Assembly: GCF_021018805.1 (NCBI RefSeq)
Contig: NC_086283.1
Location: 11,111,162-11,175,161 of the forward strand
Source of the DNA: Prinia subflava
Taxonomy: Eukaryota > Chordata > Aves > Passeriformes > Cisticolidae
Direction: 5' to 3'
Length of the DNA: 64,000 nt
Every line of letters starts with the position of its first letter. Position 1 is the stretch's first letter. The notes beneath the pieces are model-generated. The model ran no database searches and was not told the DNA's origin. It saw only the letters and a list, made by a program, of their open reading frames with translations. Positions 61,940-64,000 of the stretch are shown in pieces. The position numbers and the translations under genes were made by a program.

Positions 61940-62335
61940 TCAACTGCTCTCCTATGAAGACAGGATGAAAAATTTGGGGTTGCTCAGCCTGGGGAAGATA
62001 AGGCTTCTTAGAGCAGCCTTCCAGTATCTAAGGAGAGTCTACAGGAAAGCTTTGTAGTAAAGGCATGTAATGACAGAATGTGGAGTAAATCGCTTTAAAC
62101 TGAAAGAGGGTAGGCTTAGATCAAAAATTAGGAAGAAATTCTTTGCTTTGAGGATGGTGAGACACAGGAACAGGTTGCCCAGAGAAGTTGTGGATGCTTC
62201 ATCTCTGGAAATGTTAACGGCCAGGTTGAATGAATTTCTGAGCAACTTGGAAGTGGAAGATGTACCTCTTCATAGCAGAGGAGTTGGAAAAAGATGATCT
62301 TTAAGGTTCATTGCAGTCCAAACCTAGGAATCCAT
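61940..62335 (+). mobile_element. CR1 LINE, 3'-end fragment
   Basis: A long match to the CR1 3' region on the + strand. It starts with CTCTCCTATGAAGACAGGATG and GGGGTTGCTCAGCCTGG, continues through GCAGCCTTCCAGTATCTAA and CTTTAAACTGAAAGAGGGTA, then AGGAAGAAATTCTTTGCT, CAGGTTGCCCAGAGAAGTTG and GATGATCTTTAAGGTTC. Reading frames across it (61863-62057 and 62070-62297) are the last CR1 ORF2 codons, broken by a stop/frameshift and a small deletion near 62050. The terminal repeats are worn. It is a 5'-truncated, inactive copy. Confidence 0.95.
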
Positions 62336-62393
62336 GGTAGGTGAAAGCTGCTTCTCAGTCCTGAGGATCAGTATGTGAACCTCTTGGAGGCAA

Positions 62394-62414
62394 GGGGCCT
62401 CCCTCAGAGGCCCC
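62394..62414. repeat. Perfect 8-bp GC-rich hairpin
   Basis: GGGGCCTC (62394-62401) pairs with GAGGCCCC (62407-62414) across a 5-base loop, in a local GC-rich patch just beyond the CR1 copy. Confidence 0.75.
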
Positions 62415-64000
62415 ACCCTCGCTGAGGGGAAAGTCCAGATGTATCACAAGCAGTAAACAAGATTGATGGGTGAGCGGCAGCTAATGCAAGTCTGGCTAAC
62501 CCCCTCCTTTCAATGCAGAAGGATGGGAATCAGTAGAAACTAGATTCTGCTCTAGAAAAAGCTATTATCTCTTGCACTTTGCAGCAGTAATGCCAGCCAC
62601 ATCTTAGATCACAGCCCAAGATGACAAACCTCAATCCCGTCCAAAAGGGAAAGTAAATTATTGCTTCTATCTTGACAGCATCAATGATATTTTTACCTGA
62701 TGCTGCCTTTAAGTAGAGGTGCTGTCTTGAACTTGTACAGATAATGGGTTCAGCTTCAGGGCAACAGAATTATTTCTGTTTTGATAAAAGCCTGGTACTT
62801 CTACATCTGATGTTTATGAATGCCTGCATGTTTACCTCTGGATGCTTCAGGGATTGTGAAGACAGCAGATTGCATGATTTGCATGAGGGATGTCTCAGTA
62901 ATGTCATGCTGTTACTACCTGAGGGACACCTTCGTTCTTTGTTTAGCAAAGAGTCTATTCTATAACTCCATTAAAATGCAGGAGGATAAAACTCAGTTTG
63001 CCAAGGATTTACTGAAGCTTTGCTGCTTCTCAAACAGACACCTGTAAAGAGCAATGTACTGCTGCTACCACCAGTGCTGCATTTAAGTCTTCTGCTCTTG
63101 ATCCAGCTCTCACAACTTGCTCATCATTGGTTATCTGGTCCTTGGCTGTCACTCAGGAGCTCTTGCATGCCAGCTTGATGTGCCTGCAGCTCCTCACAAG
63201 CAGAAGACTGCCTACTGCATTTCAGTGAAAGAGGTACTACAGCAGGTCTGCTGAGTAGATGCTAAGTCATGTGAAGTTGAGTAGGGAGAAGCTATATAGA
63301 ACGTAAAGTCTTCCACATAGAAATGCCTCATGTCAACATGTACTGCTTCATACATCAAATAAGTACATGTACAGTTGTGGGCTTTTATGACTCCTTCTTT
63401 TGCTTGATCTGAAAAAAGTGAAAAATCTGCAAAGTAGCTGCCTGCTTGCTTCTCTCATGAGTTAACATTGTACAGCGTGTGTTCTCCATGATTGTTTTAT
63501 AGGGCCCTATGGCACAAAAACTCTGGGATGGTTTTCTGTACTTACACAGATCACAAAATTGTTGCAATGCTTCTAGCTCTGCAGTGGAAAGGATCCAAAA
63601 TCCAGGAGACTGACTACCTGTCACTACCAAGGAGTGGCCTGGCATGGTGAGAGTTGCTGATGAACTGCATAACGGGTTGGGGCACTGCCTAATCTCTTCC
63701 CAGTTTACGTGGTCAAATGAAGTCCAGTAGAGGTGAAGGGACCAAGATTTTTATCTTTGCTTGGCAATAGGGATGAATAATTACACCCCCTCTAGATCTA
63801 AAAATAGTCCCTCAGTCCCTTTGTAACTTGTGGATCTGGACAGTAACCTGCAGCTGTAGGGACTCAAGAAAAGCAATTGTACTGTTGTACTGTTGGGTTA
63901 AAGGAAGATGCCCTAAACTCTTTTTCCTCCACTAGTATCATTACTTTCTGCACCTGAAATAGGCAACTGAGCCTCATGGTCTTTTTCAGATCAATTATTT
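62415..64000. other. No gene seen
   Basis: Unique sequence to the window edge. Several short overlapping frames (62744-63047 +, 63385-63645 -) have no recognisable content. Confidence 0.5.

Noticed and set aside
62070..62297. 75-codon frame that looks protein-like
   Set aside because: It is the 3' coding end of a CR1 LINE copy, not a host gene.

Overview
The window reads as nuclear DNA of a songbird (Passeriformes). Three things point there. CR1 LINE fragments are present (45985-46149 and 61940-62335 on +, 55600-56180 on -). Four LTR-type endogenous retrovirus remnants are present, and all look like solo LTRs. The most specific clue is a short element at 21741-21866 (-), which has a tRNA-Ile-like head and a CR1-like tail. 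That is the structure of the TguSINE1 family of passerines. The base composition is AT-rich by eye, and nothing bacterial or viral-genomic is present.

I find no protein-coding gene, rRNA or tRNA that I can support. The longest open frames (146 and 141 codons) are about what chance gives in 64 kb. They show no recognisable domain, and several others lie inside repeats. The region is therefore a gene desert or the interior of very large introns, and the sequence alone does not decide which.

Layout. 1-17 kb is mostly unique AT-rich sequence with a few perfect inverted repeats (907-954, 3503-3532, 11780-11806, 12102-12129), a GC-rich patch (3790-4170) and a candidate conserved regulatory stretch (12010-12420). 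17-21.9 kb has an A/C-rich low-complexity block, a solo LTR (17888-18425), a pair of adjacent palindromes (18944-18999), an (AT)n run and the SINE. 26-27.5 kb has an ancient MIR-like SINE remnant and a CpG-rich minus-strand LTR (26832-27478). 31-45 kb is mostly unique sequence, with two candidate regulatory stretches (33100-33640, 40740-40990), a T/C-rich tract and a striking (ATATCC)n satellite (38964-39082). 45-50 kb has a CR1 3' end and a 1371-bp LTR with a perfect 5-bp target duplication (48714-50084). 55-62.4 kb has a decayed CR1 reverse-transcriptase fragment, a class II-like minus-strand LTR, a G-quadruplex motif, a long A-rich tract and a second CR1 3' end.

No new multi-gene system is visible. 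The items most worth following up are the precisely bounded LTR, the palindromes, the three candidate regulatory stretches, and one short exon-like segment at 30984-31069.
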